From Gammaproteobacteria bacterium (GTDB lineage: Bacteria; Pseudomonadota; Gammaproteobacteria; Pseudomonadales; Halieaceae): a stretch of DNA of 64,000 bases. The notes under the pieces were generated by a model. That model was not told where the DNA came from. It ran no database searches and saw only the letters and a list, made by a program, of their open reading frames with translations. The first letter of the stretch is position 1. The number at the start of each line of letters is the position of its first letter. The position numbers and the translations under genes were made by a program. Below, one piece after another: positions 36,363 through 45,839 of this stretch. The stretch covers positions 930,001 to 994,000 of the forward strand of contig JAUHXH010000002.1 in NCBI GenBank assembly GCA_030427085.1, given 5' to 3'.

Positions 36363-37832
36363 TCAGGTCCCGCAGAAAGTGCGATGCACCACTTCCTCGG
36401 GCTGGGGTGGAAGTGCGTAGTCGCTGTCGTCGGGATCGAATCGCCACGGTTCTGCCAGCCGCTCCACCAGGGCATGGAAGGGTGCAAAGTTCGAATCGTC
36501 ACTGGCGGCGGCTATCGCCCGCTGTACCTGGTGATTGCGCGGGATGAACGCCGGATTGACCCGGTACATGGCCTGTTGGCGCTCTACCTCATCGCCGCCA
36601 TCGGAGGCCAGCCGTGTGCGCCAGCGCTCGAGCCAATCCTGCAGGTGATCCGGCATGGCAAAGATGTCGGCTACACCTTCCGGTGCGGGTCCGGCCAACT
36701 CTGCCAGCCGGCGGAAGAACAGGGTGAAATCGCTGCGTTCCTGCGCCAACAGGGCGAGCAGGTCAGCAGCCAGGTTTTCGTCGTCCTCGTGCCATTCCCT
36801 CAGGCCCAGTTTCTGTCGCAGGCCGTCGCGGTGGGCCGCCAGAAAGCGAACCGGGAAGCGGTCGACGGCGGCCTGAGCCAGCTTCGCGGCCTGTTCGGGT
36901 TCTGGGTCGATTAGCGGCAGCAGGGCCTGGGCGAGGGCGGCGAGGTTCCAGTGGGCGATGCCCGGTTGGTTGCCATAGGCATAGCGCCCGCCGTGATCGA
37001 TGGAGCTGAACACGGTTTCCGGATGATAACCGTCCATGAAGGCGCAGGGCCCGTAGTCCACGGTCTCGCCGCAGAGCAGCATGTTGTCGGTGTTCATCAC
37101 GCCGTGGATAAAGCCGAGTTGTTGCCAGCGGGCGACCAGCGCCGCCTGCCTGTCGATCACCTGTTCCAGTAGGGCGAGAGCGGGGACTGCCGCCTCGGAC
37201 TGTTCCGGATAGTGCCGCTGAAGGGTGTAGGCAACCAGCGCTTCCAGGGCCTCTTTATTCCCCTGCGCAGCGAAAAACTGCACCGTGCCGATACGCAGAT
37301 GGCTGCTGGCCACCCGGGTAAACACCGCCCCCGGCAGCAGGCTTTCCCGGACCACCGAATCAGGCGTGCTGATAGCAGCCAGCGCGCGGGTGGTGGGTAC
37401 GCCCAGTGCCGCCATGGCCTCGCTGACGATGTATTCGCGGATCACGGGACCAAGTGGGGAGCGGCCGTCACCGCCGCGTGAATAGGGGGTGGGCCCACTG
37501 CCTTTCAGTTGCAGGTCGTAGCGCTGCCCTGTGGGCGAAACCAGTTCCCCCAGCAGCAGAGCGCGGCCGTCGCCCAGTTGCGGGTTATAGCTGCCAAACT
37601 GATGGCCCGCGTAGACGGTGGCGATGGGATCGGCACTGTCGGGCAGGCTATTGCCGGCCAACATGCTGATGCCCGCAGGCGAGGCCAGCCACTCGGCATC
37701 CATCCCGAGAGCCTGCGCCAGGGGGCGGTTGAGCCGGATCAGGCTGGGTTCGCTGACGGGCGTGGGCGCCAGGCGTGAGAAAAACACCGGCGACATGCGC
37801 GCATAACTGTTGTCAAACTGGGGTGAGGGCAT
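36363..37832 (-). CDS. selO: Protein adenylyltransferase SelO
   Basis: A 489-residue pseudokinase-fold enzyme (YdiU/UPF0061) that transfers AMP to Ser/Thr/Tyr of target proteins and is linked to redox homeostasis. Family landmarks: YAGHQFGSYNPQLGDGRA, LKGSGPTPYSRGGDGRS (inverted nucleotide site), SEAMAALGVPTTRALA, HGVMNTDN with the catalytic region, and DYGPCAFMDGY replacing the kinase DFG. Length fits (about 480-490). The C-terminal Cys typical of SelO redox switches is present as the Cys of HRTFCGT. It begins the leftward selO-abgT-thioesterase run. Confidence 0.95.
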   Translation of the reverse strand: MPSPQFDNSYARMSPVFFSRLAPTPVSEPSLIRLNRPLAQALGMDAEWLASPAGISMLAGNSLPDSADPIATVYAGHQFGSYNPQLGDGRALLLGELVSPTGQRYDLQLKGSGPTPYSRGGDGRSPLGPVIREYIVSEAMAALGVPTTRALAAISTPDSVVRESLLPGAVFTRVASSHLRIGTVQFFAAQGNKEALEALVAYTLQRHYPEQSEAAVPALALLEQVIDRQAALVARWQQLGFIHGVMNTDNMLLCGETVDYGPCAFMDGYHPETVFSSIDHGGRYAYGNQPGIAHWNLAALAQALLPLIDPEPEQAAKLAQAAVDRFPVRFLAAHRDGLRQKLGLREWHEDDENLAADLLALLAQERSDFTLFFRRLAELAGPAPEGVADIFAMPDHLQDWLERWRTRLASDGGDEVERQQAMYRVNPAFIPRNHQVQRAIAAASDDSNFAPFHALVERLAEPWRFDPDDSDYALPPQPEEVVHRTFCGT

Positions 37833-37908
37833 GGTGCCAATGTAGGGGAATTAGGGGCGCGCCGCCAGCCCTGCGCGGTGCGCCGCCGTGGAGAGAGGTA
37901 TCTCGGCC

Positions 37909-38070
37909 TTACAGCACCGTCAGCCAGATGGCATGGATTACACCAGGCAACCACATCAGCAGGCACAGTACGATGTTGATCACCAGATCCGATCCCGCGC
38001 CTTTCTTCAGAAAGACAGCCAGCGGGGGTAAAAGAATTGAAACGATCAGGGCGACGAGCTTGTTGTCCAT
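37909..38070 (-). CDS. Pmp3/YqaE-type small membrane protein
   Basis: A 53-residue hydrophobic protein with two membrane spans: IVSILLPPLAVFL and INIVLCLLMWLPGVIHAIW. The LPPLAVFL...CLL.WLPG.IHA pattern is that of the Pmp3/UPF0057 stress-induced proteolipids (about 52 residues). The start at 38070 has GGAGG 10 bases upstream; an ATG at 38079 is too close to it. It lies between selO and a sigma factor gene, which could control it. Confidence 0.88.
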   Translation of the reverse strand: MDNKLVALIVSILLPPLAVFLKKGAGSDLVINIVLCLLMWLPGVIHAIWLTVL

Positions 38071-38122
38071 GTTGGGCATTCCTCCACAGTACAAGTGTCC
38101 CGCAAAGCGGGGGTCGCTTTGA

Positions 38123-39430
38123 TCATAACCCCATCCCCGGTGGGTCGCCAGTGTCGGGGTCCTGGCAATGATCCCGAAACGCCTCGCGCACCATGGGTTT
38201 GCGGCGGAGTTTGTCCATGGCAGAGATTTCCAGCTGGCGCACCCACTCGCGACTGATGCTCATGTTTTGTGCCAGTTCAGCGCGGCTGAGGGGGCGGCCC
38301 GGTAGCAGGCCCCAGCGGTTCATCATTACCGTACGCTCGTCCTCCGCCAGCGTGTCGATTTCCCGAACCAGGCACTGCTTCAGGGATTGCAGTTCAGTAC
38401 CGCGGGCAGTGGGTTCGGCCTGCTCATCCGCGAGGAAGTCACCGCGGCTACCTTCATCCTCACCGAGCGGTTCGTCCAGGGACAGGGTGATATTGCCCAG
38501 TTGCTGCAAGTGGTTAACCCGCGCGGGGCTCAGGTGAGCAGCCTGCGCGAGTTGTTGCGTGCTGGGCTCGCGGCCAATGCGCTCGATCAGGGCCAGTCGC
38601 TCCCGGTGCACACGATTGACCTGATCCTGGACCTGACCCGGGTAGCTGATCAGATTGCCGCGCTCGCACAGAAAGCGCCGTACGGCCTGTGTAATCCAGT
38701 TGTAAGCGTAGGTACTGAAGCGGTTGCCCTGTCTGTGGTCAAATTTCTCGGCGGCGCGGATCAGGCCCAGCGTACCCTCCTGCACCAGATCGGTGATTGG
38801 TGTACCCAATTCTCGATACCGCGCTGCAATCGTGTAGACCAGGCGTAGATTGTGCAGCGTGAGTGCCTCGCGAGCGGCATTAAATTGCAGCACGTTAGGA
38901 GTCAGTGCGTCGGCGATATCGTCCAGTGGCAGGTTAGCCAGCGACACCTGCGGCCAGTTCCCGGACCACGCCTGAATCGCATCAGCCACCGCGCAGCGCG
39001 TCGTCACGCCCTGCTGGCGCAGCAGAAATTGCGCCATGCCGATCACCAGGCTCGCGGGAAGTGCCATGTTCTGGCGCAGCTGTTGCCAGGCTGTATCAGC
39101 CGATGCCAGCGCGGCGGGGAGGGCGGCCATCTGGCCGGCGCGATCACCGTCAGGAAAATACGCCTCAAACTCCCGCCGGAGCAGGAAGTATTTGTCCCGG
39201 GACTCGATTGATTCGATGCTGGGAAAGGCGCGGCCACATTGTGCAGCTACCGCCAGCAAGAGGGCACGGCCGCCTGGGTATTCGCAGAGCACGCTCCACG
39301 TGTTTTCCACGGCGGCCCACTTGTCGCCATCCAGTTGTGCTTCCTGTTCCCTCGTCAGCAGCGAGTGCCGCCCGCCAGCACTGAAAAACCAGTTCAGCGG
39401 GGGTTCTTGTGGCGTGGCTGTCGCACTCAT
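38123..39430 (-). CDS. Sigma-70 family factor with a long insert after region 1.2
   Basis: A 435-residue sigma factor. Region 1.2-like SLLTREQEAQL is near residues 23-33. Region 2 spans about 188-258 (HNLRLVYTIAARYRELGTPITDLVQEGTLGLIRA, then FSTYAYNWITQAVRR), region 3 about 260-320, and region 4 about 345-412 (LAEDERTVMMNRWGL, SRAELAQNMSISREWVRQLE). Residues about 50-185 form an unusual insert of 130-140 residues between 1.2 and 2.1, at the position of the RpoD non-conserved region but unlike it in sequence. Too short and lacking a region 1.1 for RpoD; an RpoS/RpoH-like alternative factor is likely. Regulon unknown. Confidence 0.85.
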   Translation of the reverse strand: MSATATPQEPPLNWFFSAGGRHSLLTREQEAQLDGDKWAAVENTWSVLCEYPGGRALLLAVAAQCGRAFPSIESIESRDKYFLLRREFEAYFPDGDRAGQMAALPAALASADTAWQQLRQNMALPASLVIGMAQFLLRQQGVTTRCAVADAIQAWSGNWPQVSLANLPLDDIADALTPNVLQFNAAREALTLHNLRLVYTIAARYRELGTPITDLVQEGTLGLIRAAEKFDHRQGNRFSTYAYNWITQAVRRFLCERGNLISYPGQVQDQVNRVHRERLALIERIGREPSTQQLAQAAHLSPARVNHLQQLGNITLSLDEPLGEDEGSRGDFLADEQAEPTARGTELQSLKQCLVREIDTLAEDERTVMMNRWGLLPGRPLSRAELAQNMSISREWVRQLEISAMDKLRRKPMVREAFRDHCQDPDTGDPPGMGL

Positions 39431-39496
39431 CCGGGCGCCTCCCGAGATTTTGCGGATCAGGACAATGGCGGGCCTGCATGTCTTTATTGACTACGT

Positions 39497-39518
39497 CCGG
39501 CGGAAAAGTTTCCGCCGG
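39497..39518. terminator. Hairpin between the GGDEF-EAL gene and the sigma gene
   Basis: CCGGCGGAAA (39497-39506) pairs with TTTCCGCCGG (39509-39518). It is downstream of the leftward GGDEF-EAL gene and 67 bases upstream of the sigma factor start. It lacks a T-run, so it could equally be a structure in the sigma factor leader. Confidence 0.45.
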
Positions 39519-39571
39519 GGGAGAGGATTAATACAGGGGGTGGCAGTTCGGCCGGTTCAGACCGGGGCCGT

Positions 39572-41917
39572 TCAGGCGCTGGCCGCCTCTTTGTCGGTGG
39601 GGGCGCGACCTGCGGAAATACGCTCGATCTGGTCGAGGAAGTGGCCCTCGTCCAACAGCTTGGCCAGCTTGTCAGCGGGCACCGGCTTACTGAACAGAAA
39701 GCCCTGAATCACGCTCACACCATGATCACGGAGGAAGCGATACTGGTCCGGAGTTTCCACACCCTCGGCCACCAGGCGCAGATTCATGCCGCGGGCCATA
39801 TTGATAATGGCGGTCACCAGGGAGGTGTTGGAGGCGTCACGGTCCAGGGCAGTCACGAAGCTGCGGTCAATCTTGAGTTCGTCCAGAGGGAACTGAGTCA
39901 GGTAGCTCAGCGAGGAATACCCGGTACCAAAGTCGTCGATGGACAGGCCCATGCCGATGCGTTTCAGCTCGTGCAGTGTTTCAACGGTTGGCGTGGCATT
40001 ATTCATCATAATGCCCTCGGTCAGTTCCAGGCTGACTGCATCAGGTGCGGCGCCGGTTTCAGCCAGTACGAAACGTACCTGGTCGACGAATTCACGATTG
40101 AACTGCAGGCTCGACACGTTTACCGCCACCTTCGGCAGATTCAGGCCCTGCTTTTTGAAGGCGCGCCACTGGCGACAGGCTTCGCGCAGCACCCACTCGC
40201 CGAACTCGGGGATCAGGCCCATTTCCTCTGCCAGCGGGATAAATTTATACGGCGGTACGATGCCCAACTCCGGATGCTGCCAGCGCAACAAGGCTTCAGC
40301 ACCGATGACTGAACCGGTAACCAGATCCACCTGAGGTTGGTAGTGCAGGATCAGTTCGTGTCGCTCCAGGGCGCGGCGCAAATCGGTTTCGAGTCGCAGG
40401 CGGTCCACGCCGGTGGCGCTCATGGTACTGGTGTAGAACATGTAATTGTTCTTGCCGGTAGCCTTGGCGTGGTACATCGCCGTGTCTGCGTGCTTGAGCA
40501 GCCCTTCCACGTTGTTGGCGTCTTTGGGTGCTATCGCGATACCAATGCTCGGGGTCACGATCAGCTCGTGGCCCTCGATGGTCATGGGGCGGGACAGCTC
40601 AGCCAGAATACGCTCGGCGACAATAGCAGCGGCGCGGTCATCCTGAAGCTCGTTGAGCACCACGGTAAATTCATCTCCGCCCAGACGGGATACGTCGATC
40701 CGGTCGCCGCTTTCGGTGTTGTGACCCACCACATCACTTTCGCGGACGCAGCCTGCCAGTCGCCGGGCCACTTCCCGCAGCAACAGGTCACCGGCGCGGT
40801 GCCCCAGGGAGTCGTTGATGCGCTTGAAGTTGTCCAGGTCCAGGAACAGCAGGGCAAGGGTGTGATTGTGGCGACGCGCCAGCCGCATCAGCAGGCTCAG
40901 TTGCTCGGTAAACAGGCGGCGATTGGGCAGTGCGGTGAGGCTGTCGAAGTAAGCCATCTTGCGCAGCTGGTCCTTGGTTTCGGTTACCTCATTGATCGCC
41001 TGGTTGAGCTCTTCATTGCGACGGGAAAGCTGCTGGGTGCGCTCTTCCACTTTCATGCTCAATAACTGGTGGTCTACATCGCGCTGGTTTTTGTAGGTGT
41101 GAATGCCGCTCATCACCGTGTTCAGCAGGCCGGCGATCTCGCGAAGCTCCCCTTCGCCGCTGACCTTGAATCCAGGTTCGAAGTCGCCACTGGCAATTTC
41201 CGAGGCCAGTTTGCTGAGGCGGCGCAAGGGCGCCGTGGCCCGCGCTGTTTGAATACGTGTAATCAACCAGGCCAGCAGGGTAAAGGCGAGCCCGCCACCG
41301 AAATACAGGCCGGCTTTGGGCAGCAGATCCAGCAGCAGTTGGCGGCGACTGATCGAGGCGTTGACATAGCCCACCACGAACAGGCTGTCGGCCTTGTCGG
41401 CATCGATGGTGGAGATGGCGTAGTCAGCCAGATCGACGGGATCCGCGATCGGGTTCAGCACCGAGAGGACCGGCACCATGTACTCAAGCACTAGTCCCGT
41501 GCCCGAGGGGCCTTCACGGCTCATAACGCTGCTCTGCAGAGGCGGTGTGTCGCCGCGCATGCGTTCGAACGAGGGTTTTTTCGGGGCGGGATTTTCGGCA
41601 TCCCGGGGCGCGCGAAGCTCCCGTGGTTGCGCCAGAATCACCTCGCCCTGTGAGTTGTAGACCCCGAGCTGGACGATCGCTTCGTCGGACTTCAGCCTGG
41701 GCAGAGTCAGCGCCAGCGTCGGCACGTCCCGATAGTACAGGCCGCGTGCAAGGGCGGGCTCGCCGGGTGTTTGCCATTGCAGTTGCTGAAAGAGCGCATC
41801 GCGCTGTGCGCGATACTCCGTGAGCAAGGCGATTGTAATGCCGATAAGGCAGCCGAGCAGGGCCACCCAGACGACGATGAGATTGAATTTACCCGCAACT
41901 GTGGAGTTTCTGGGCAT
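39572..41917 (-). CDS. Membrane GGDEF-EAL cyclic-di-GMP enzyme with HAMP domain
   Basis: A 781-residue inner-membrane protein. Membrane spans at about 12-33 and 203-222 enclose a periplasmic sensor region of about 170 residues; a HAMP domain (about 223-275) and a coiled-coil linker follow. The GGDEF domain carries an intact GGDEF at 413-417, without an RxxD inhibitory site at the usual spacing. The EAL domain has EALLRW (541-546), NVSS, ELTEG, DDFGTGYSSL, KIDRSFV and EGVET, all needed for phosphodiesterase activity. Both activities could therefore be functional. The signal it senses is unknown. It is close to the exopolysaccharide locus that c-di-GMP often controls. Confidence 0.93.
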   Translation of the reverse strand: MPRNSTVAGKFNLIVVWVALLGCLIGITIALLTEYRAQRDALFQQLQWQTPGEPALARGLYYRDVPTLALTLPRLKSDEAIVQLGVYNSQGEVILAQPRELRAPRDAENPAPKKPSFERMRGDTPPLQSSVMSREGPSGTGLVLEYMVPVLSVLNPIADPVDLADYAISTIDADKADSLFVVGYVNASISRRQLLLDLLPKAGLYFGGGLAFTLLAWLITRIQTARATAPLRRLSKLASEIASGDFEPGFKVSGEGELREIAGLLNTVMSGIHTYKNQRDVDHQLLSMKVEERTQQLSRRNEELNQAINEVTETKDQLRKMAYFDSLTALPNRRLFTEQLSLLMRLARRHNHTLALLFLDLDNFKRINDSLGHRAGDLLLREVARRLAGCVRESDVVGHNTESGDRIDVSRLGGDEFTVVLNELQDDRAAAIVAERILAELSRPMTIEGHELIVTPSIGIAIAPKDANNVEGLLKHADTAMYHAKATGKNNYMFYTSTMSATGVDRLRLETDLRRALERHELILHYQPQVDLVTGSVIGAEALLRWQHPELGIVPPYKFIPLAEEMGLIPEFGEWVLREACRQWRAFKKQGLNLPKVAVNVSSLQFNREFVDQVRFVLAETGAAPDAVSLELTEGIMMNNATPTVETLHELKRIGMGLSIDDFGTGYSSLSYLTQFPLDELKIDRSFVTALDRDASNTSLVTAIINMARGMNLRLVAEGVETPDQYRFLRDHGVSVIQGFLFSKPVPADKLAKLLDEGHFLDQIERISAGRAPTDKEAASA

Positions 41918-41998
41918 GATGTTATTCCGCGCGTCCGCCTTTTAAATCATGGTGGCATGAAACGCGGTGAATTCACGACGGAAATGTCTCGAAAAGAA

Positions 41999-42023
41999 CA
42001 AAAAAACCGGCTGAAGAGCCGGT
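41999..42023 (-). terminator. Intrinsic terminator for the small membrane protein gene
   Basis: Stem ACCGGCT (42006-42012), loop GAAG, AGCCGGT (42017-42023); reading leftward it is followed by seven T residues. Confidence 0.9.
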
Positions 42024-42050
42024 CTTATCTGGCCAAAAAGTTGGCGGGTA

Positions 42051-42308
42051 CTAGCTCGATCGGCGCCCGGACAGTGCAATGAAGCCGATTGTGAAGGCTG
42101 CGCCGAGGACCCAGAAGGCGATGAAGCCCAGGCCGAGTTCGAGGTTGGCGTTGGGGGGTTCCAGTGGTGCCCATCCAAAAGTGGCGTAGATACACGCCAG
42201 TACAGCAAATACCAGTGCAGCCTTGATCCACGCGGCCCCGCGGCGCGGGCGCTCAGGCCTCGCGTTGGCGGAGGTTTCTCCCGTATAGGTAGATGATGCC
42301 GCTTTCAT
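42051..42308 (-). CDS. Small two-span membrane protein
   Basis: An 85-residue protein with a polar, basic N-terminus (about 25 residues) and two membrane spans at about 27-44 and 57-78 separated by GWAPLEPPNANLEL. AAGGAG is correctly spaced before the ATG at 42308, and a good terminator follows the gene, so expression is well supported. No family is recognised. Confidence 0.75.
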   Translation of the reverse strand: MKAASSTYTGETSANARPERPRRGAAWIKAALVFAVLACIYATFGWAPLEPPNANLELGLGFIAFWVLGAAFTIGFIALSGRRSS

Positions 42309-42457
42309 TACCGATGCTCCTTACCGTTGATCGCAGTCCTTGTGCAGGGATATGAAGCATAGACCGTATGTGAGAGTTCGCTACTAAAGGAGTGTGAAAT
42401 TGTGCGTCGGTTCCCAGAACGCGGGGAAGACTGTGATGTAGTGCCGTTTTGGGAGTA

Positions 42458-42721
42458 TTACCAGTGCCAGCCGGCGCGGCGCTCTGGTGACTTGCGCCTG
42501 TCCTCCGAGATGACCACGCCGTCGAGGTACAGGGGGAATTGCACCGGCTGCTGCTGTTGGCGGCGGCCCGGGCGGGCCCGAACCACATGGTAATCCGGGT
42601 TTCGACCACGCCTGTCTTCCTCGCGCGAGACATAATTCCTGGCGGCCACGGTAAACACGTAAGCCGAGAGGAAAATGCTGCCCAGACCAAAAACGAGGAG
42701 GAGTAAGAGCAGGGAGTTCAT
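42458..42721 (-). CDS. Small single-span membrane protein with Arg-rich tail
   Basis: An 87-residue protein: one N-terminal membrane span (about residues 3-25), then a basic cytoplasmic tail containing EEDRRGR, a QQQQ tract, and SEDRRKSPERRAG. The double-arginine words resemble those of the 2638-2829 protein. ATG 42721 is preferred over a TTG two codons upstream. It lies downstream of the exopolysaccharide sugar transferase on the same strand, with a 180-base gap. Function unknown. Confidence 0.6.
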   Translation of the reverse strand: MNSLLLLLLVFGLGSIFLSAYVFTVAARNYVSREEDRRGRNPDYHVVRARPGRRQQQQPVQFPLYLDGVVISEDRRKSPERRAGWHW

Positions 42722-42776
42722 TTCCAATACGCGCCCCAGATTTTTGTTACAGCCCGTTACAATCGATGATCATCCA

Positions 42777-42788
42777 CTAAACGTTTAG
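42777..42788. promoter_or_regulatory. 12-bp palindrome in the gap before the small protein gene
   Basis: CTAAACGTTTAG is a perfect palindrome in an AT-rich gap (42728-42907) otherwise without a gene. It lies 56 bases upstream of the ATG at 42721 and could be an operator; no factor is identified. Confidence 0.35.
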
Positions 42789-42907
42789 CAAGTTCCGGGC
42801 CAAAAAAATTATCCTTTTGCAAACAAAGTCTTACATTGGGCGTGAAGTTTCGACCCATCGCTGTGTTACGGGAAGTGTATAAAAAATTGACAGTTCAGCG
42901 CTACAGC

Positions 42908-44314
42908 TTAGCGAACACCGTTGCCGAACAGTACCACTTCGACGGTGGTGAGCAGGATCATGAAGTCCAGGAAGAGGCTGTTGTTTTTGACGTAGTAGAG
43001 GTCGTACTGCAATTTCTGGCGAGCGTCGTTTTCATTGGCGCCGTAGGGATAGTTGAGCTGTGCCCAGCCAGCGATACCGGGCTTCACGTAGTGGCGGGCG
43101 CGGTAGTAGGGAATGTTCGCGGCCAGTTCTTCCACGAACTCGGGTCGTTCCGGGCGCGGCCCTACTAGTGACATGTCGCCATTGAGTACATTAAGGATCT
43201 GCGGCAGTTCATCGATCCGCAGGCGGCGGATGATGGAGCCCACGCGGGTCACTCGTGAGTCCCCTTTGGCGGCCCAGCGCGCCTGGCCGTCGCCCTCGGC
43301 ATCCACACTCATGCTGCGCAGCTTCAGAACCTTGAACACTTCGCCGCGGGCACCAACCCGTTCCTGGGTGTACACGATGGGAGCACCAAAGCCGTCTTCC
43401 AGCCAGATGGCAATAAAGGTGATCATCATCAGTGGCCAGGCCACCAGCAACAGGCAGAGCGCGGCGATGATGTCGAAGGTGCGCTTGGTGAACGAGGAAA
43501 AGCCGGTGCCCGAAAAGCCCTCGGAGAAGGTGAGCCAGCCGGGCGACAGGAAGTCGAGCATGATTTTGCCCGCCTCACGCTCAAAAAAATCGGCAACTTC
43601 CAGCACCTTTACGCCATTCAGGCGGCATTCGAGCAGGTCGTCGACAGGCAGGCCGCCGCGACGCTCGTCGGGTGTGACTACGATCTGGTCAATTTGCTGG
43701 CGTCGCACAAACGCAGCGAGGTCGCCGTCCGGGCGGAGAATTTTTTCGTTGGCGATATAAATGGTTTCGCCGTTACAGGGGACAAATCCCACGAAGCGGA
43801 AGCCCCGCCGGTCGCTGGCCCGGCGCAGGGAGTCGGTCATGGTTTTGGCTCGCTGTCCGGCGCCCAGTACCAACACCCGTGATTTCAATTCCTCGGCGTT
43901 GACCAGCCGGGAAAACAGGATTCGGCTGAGTACGCACAGCATGAAGGCGAACAACACCGTCTGGGCGAAGATGCCGCGCCACAGGTAGAGATCCGGCACC
44001 ACGTAGAACACCACTGCCATCGCCAGAATGATGGCGATAAACGCACCCATCAGGCGGAGCAGCGTACCGGGCGCGCCCTCCCTGAGTTGCGGTTTGTAGA
44101 GGCCCATGGTCGCCAGAGAGGCCATGCCCACCGCTGCGAAGGTTGCCGCCTGGGGCAACAGGTTGCCAAGGTGATCGCCTACGCTCTCGCCACCGATATA
44201 GAAGTAGTAGTAGGCACCGAGATAGAAGGCGCCGAGGAACAGGCAGCACTCGATTACCGCGAGGAAGTAAAACGCAGTATGGATATGGTGTTTGAACAGG
44301 CGAACCGTGGCCAC
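42908..44314 (-). CDS. Polyprenyl-phosphate sugar-1-phosphate transferase (EpsB_2/WcaJ type)
   Basis: A 468-residue enzyme that starts polysaccharide repeat-unit synthesis by loading sugar-1-phosphate on undecaprenyl phosphate. The N-terminal half has four to five membrane spans and a CoA-binding-like domain (VLVLGAGQRAKTM...). The C-terminal half is the bacterial sugar transferase domain: FTKRTFDIIAALCLLL, YTQERVGARGEVFKVLKLRSM, RRLRIDELPQILNVLNGDMSLVGPRPERP and KPGIAGWAQLNYPYG. The form with this N-terminus is the exosortase/PEP-CTERM-associated type (TIGR03013-like). It is the last gene of the leftward exopolysaccharide run. Confidence 0.92.
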   Translation of the reverse strand: MATVRLFKHHIHTAFYFLAVIECCLFLGAFYLGAYYYFYIGGESVGDHLGNLLPQAATFAAVGMASLATMGLYKPQLREGAPGTLLRLMGAFIAIILAMAVVFYVVPDLYLWRGIFAQTVLFAFMLCVLSRILFSRLVNAEELKSRVLVLGAGQRAKTMTDSLRRASDRRGFRFVGFVPCNGETIYIANEKILRPDGDLAAFVRRQQIDQIVVTPDERRGGLPVDDLLECRLNGVKVLEVADFFEREAGKIMLDFLSPGWLTFSEGFSGTGFSSFTKRTFDIIAALCLLLVAWPLMMITFIAIWLEDGFGAPIVYTQERVGARGEVFKVLKLRSMSVDAEGDGQARWAAKGDSRVTRVGSIIRRLRIDELPQILNVLNGDMSLVGPRPERPEFVEELAANIPYYRARHYVKPGIAGWAQLNYPYGANENDARQKLQYDLYYVKNNSLFLDFMILLTTVEVVLFGNGVR

Positions 44315-44373
44315 GTATCAGCGCTCCTGCTGGCGTGTTGTCAGTGGAATGAGGGTAATGTTTCGTCGGGGCA

Positions 44374-45807
44374 TCACTGCGGGTCACTCCGCGTATTGCC
44401 ACTATCCGACAGGGCGGGAGGGACGCGTGATCCCTCCAGGGCCTGTTGGGTTGTGCCGGCCAGGGTCACGTCGCGCTCATCGGAACCGTGCAGATGGACC
44501 CCGCTGAGGGTGATATGGGTTTCCGCCGATTCACCAGGGCGCAGGAAGCCGTAAAGCCATACCACCAGAACGGCGCAAATCAACGGGATGGCCAGGCTCA
44601 GCCCCAGCAGCACGGGATAATCGGGGCCCACCTGAGTGGGGATCAGGGCCGGTTCCTCGATCACGGTGACCTGGGGATAACGGTCTGCACGGCGGGACTC
44701 GACCTGTACCAGGCGAGCCTGGGTGTCCCGCTGCAGTTCTTCCAGTCGGCGCAGGTTGCCGGCCAGCGCTTCGTGTTCAGCCAGGGTATTACTGAAGCGG
44801 CTGGCTTCGGACTTGTAAGCCTCACGCTCCGCTTCGACTTCGGTACGATTGCGCTGCGCGGTGTCGTAGGACTGCTGCGCCTCCAACAGGGCAAATTGCC
44901 CGGAACTCTGCAGCTCCCGCGACAGGTCGCGCTCCAGCGCGGCAATGCGCTGGGGTAACTCTCGCAGTTGCGGTTGGCGGGCGATGTAATCGTCGGTGTA
45001 GCGTTTGCGTGCTTCAGTGAGTTCGGCTTGCAGTGCTGACAGCTCCGCTTGCTGGGCGCTGATGCGTGCCTGCTGAGTCGGGGCAACCACTGTCTCCCCG
45101 CGTTCGGCTGCCTGTTGTAAGGTTTCCAGGCGCGCGCGGCTGCGGTATTCCTCTTCCAGGGCAGCGCTCGCGGCTTCGTTCAGCGCCCTCAGGCGTGCGC
45201 TCACCGCATCCTGTTGGCCGTCGGTTGATACGATCTCATTGGCTTCCCGGAAGGCGTTCAGGGCTGCCCGCGCTTCGCCTACCCGCAGGTCCAACTGTGC
45301 CAGTTCCGCCGACACCTGCTCGGTAGTACGGGTCTGGTTGCGCATCATTTCCTGCTGTCGTGCGACGCTGTACACCTCTGTCCAGGTGCGCACTGCGCGG
45401 GGCAGGATGTCAGGGTCAGGCCCGGTGGCGCTCATTTCCAGCAGGTTGGTGTCTGGTACCGAGGCAACACTCAACAAGGCCTGCAGCGTGGCGGTGGTGA
45501 TACCGGGTGCCTGGTCCTGCAGTGCGCGGGCAGTGATGTCGAGAATTTCCGGGCTGAGCAGAATGCGGCGCTGGATCTCTGCCAGTTGTGGGCTGGCCAC
45601 GGCCGCGGTGCTATCGATCGCTTCGGGAGCAGACATCAATACCGTCGCTGAGCTGCGGTAACTCGCACATTGCAACAGGGTGTAGAGCAGGCCAATCAAC
45701 AGGAGCGGGAAAAAGACCAGCGCGAACAGTCGCACTCGAACGCTGCGGCGACGATGCCCACGCGGGGACTGAACGCGCGGTTCATAGCGTGTACTCGGTG
45801 CAGACAT
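44374..45807 (-). CDS. Wzz/GNVR chain-length determinant protein, no kinase domain
   Basis: A 477-residue polysaccharide co-polymerase. Membrane spans lie near residues 27-47 and 410-430, enclosing a long periplasmic coiled-coil region rich in Glu/Arg/Gln (EEEYRSRARLETLQQAAE, then ELTEARKRYTDDY). A short cytoplasmic tail follows, with no Walker A motif, so a separate tyrosine kinase or none must be used. This is the GumC/EpsF-like class of exosortase-linked loci. The gap of 32 bases to the TPR gene upstream and 59 to the sugar transferase indicates one transcript. Confidence 0.88.
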   Translation of the reverse strand: MSAPSTRYEPRVQSPRGHRRRSVRVRLFALVFFPLLLIGLLYTLLQCASYRSSATVLMSAPEAIDSTAAVASPQLAEIQRRILLSPEILDITARALQDQAPGITTATLQALLSVASVPDTNLLEMSATGPDPDILPRAVRTWTEVYSVARQQEMMRNQTRTTEQVSAELAQLDLRVGEARAALNAFREANEIVSTDGQQDAVSARLRALNEAASAALEEEYRSRARLETLQQAAERGETVVAPTQQARISAQQAELSALQAELTEARKRYTDDYIARQPQLRELPQRIAALERDLSRELQSSGQFALLEAQQSYDTAQRNRTEVEAEREAYKSEASRFSNTLAEHEALAGNLRRLEELQRDTQARLVQVESRRADRYPQVTVIEEPALIPTQVGPDYPVLLGLSLAIPLICAVLVVWLYGFLRPGESAETHITLSGVHLHGSDERDVTLAGTTQQALEGSRVPPALSDSGNTRSDPQ

Positions 45808-45839
45808 GGCTATTCCCCCTGGAATCGCAGTCCTTGGCT

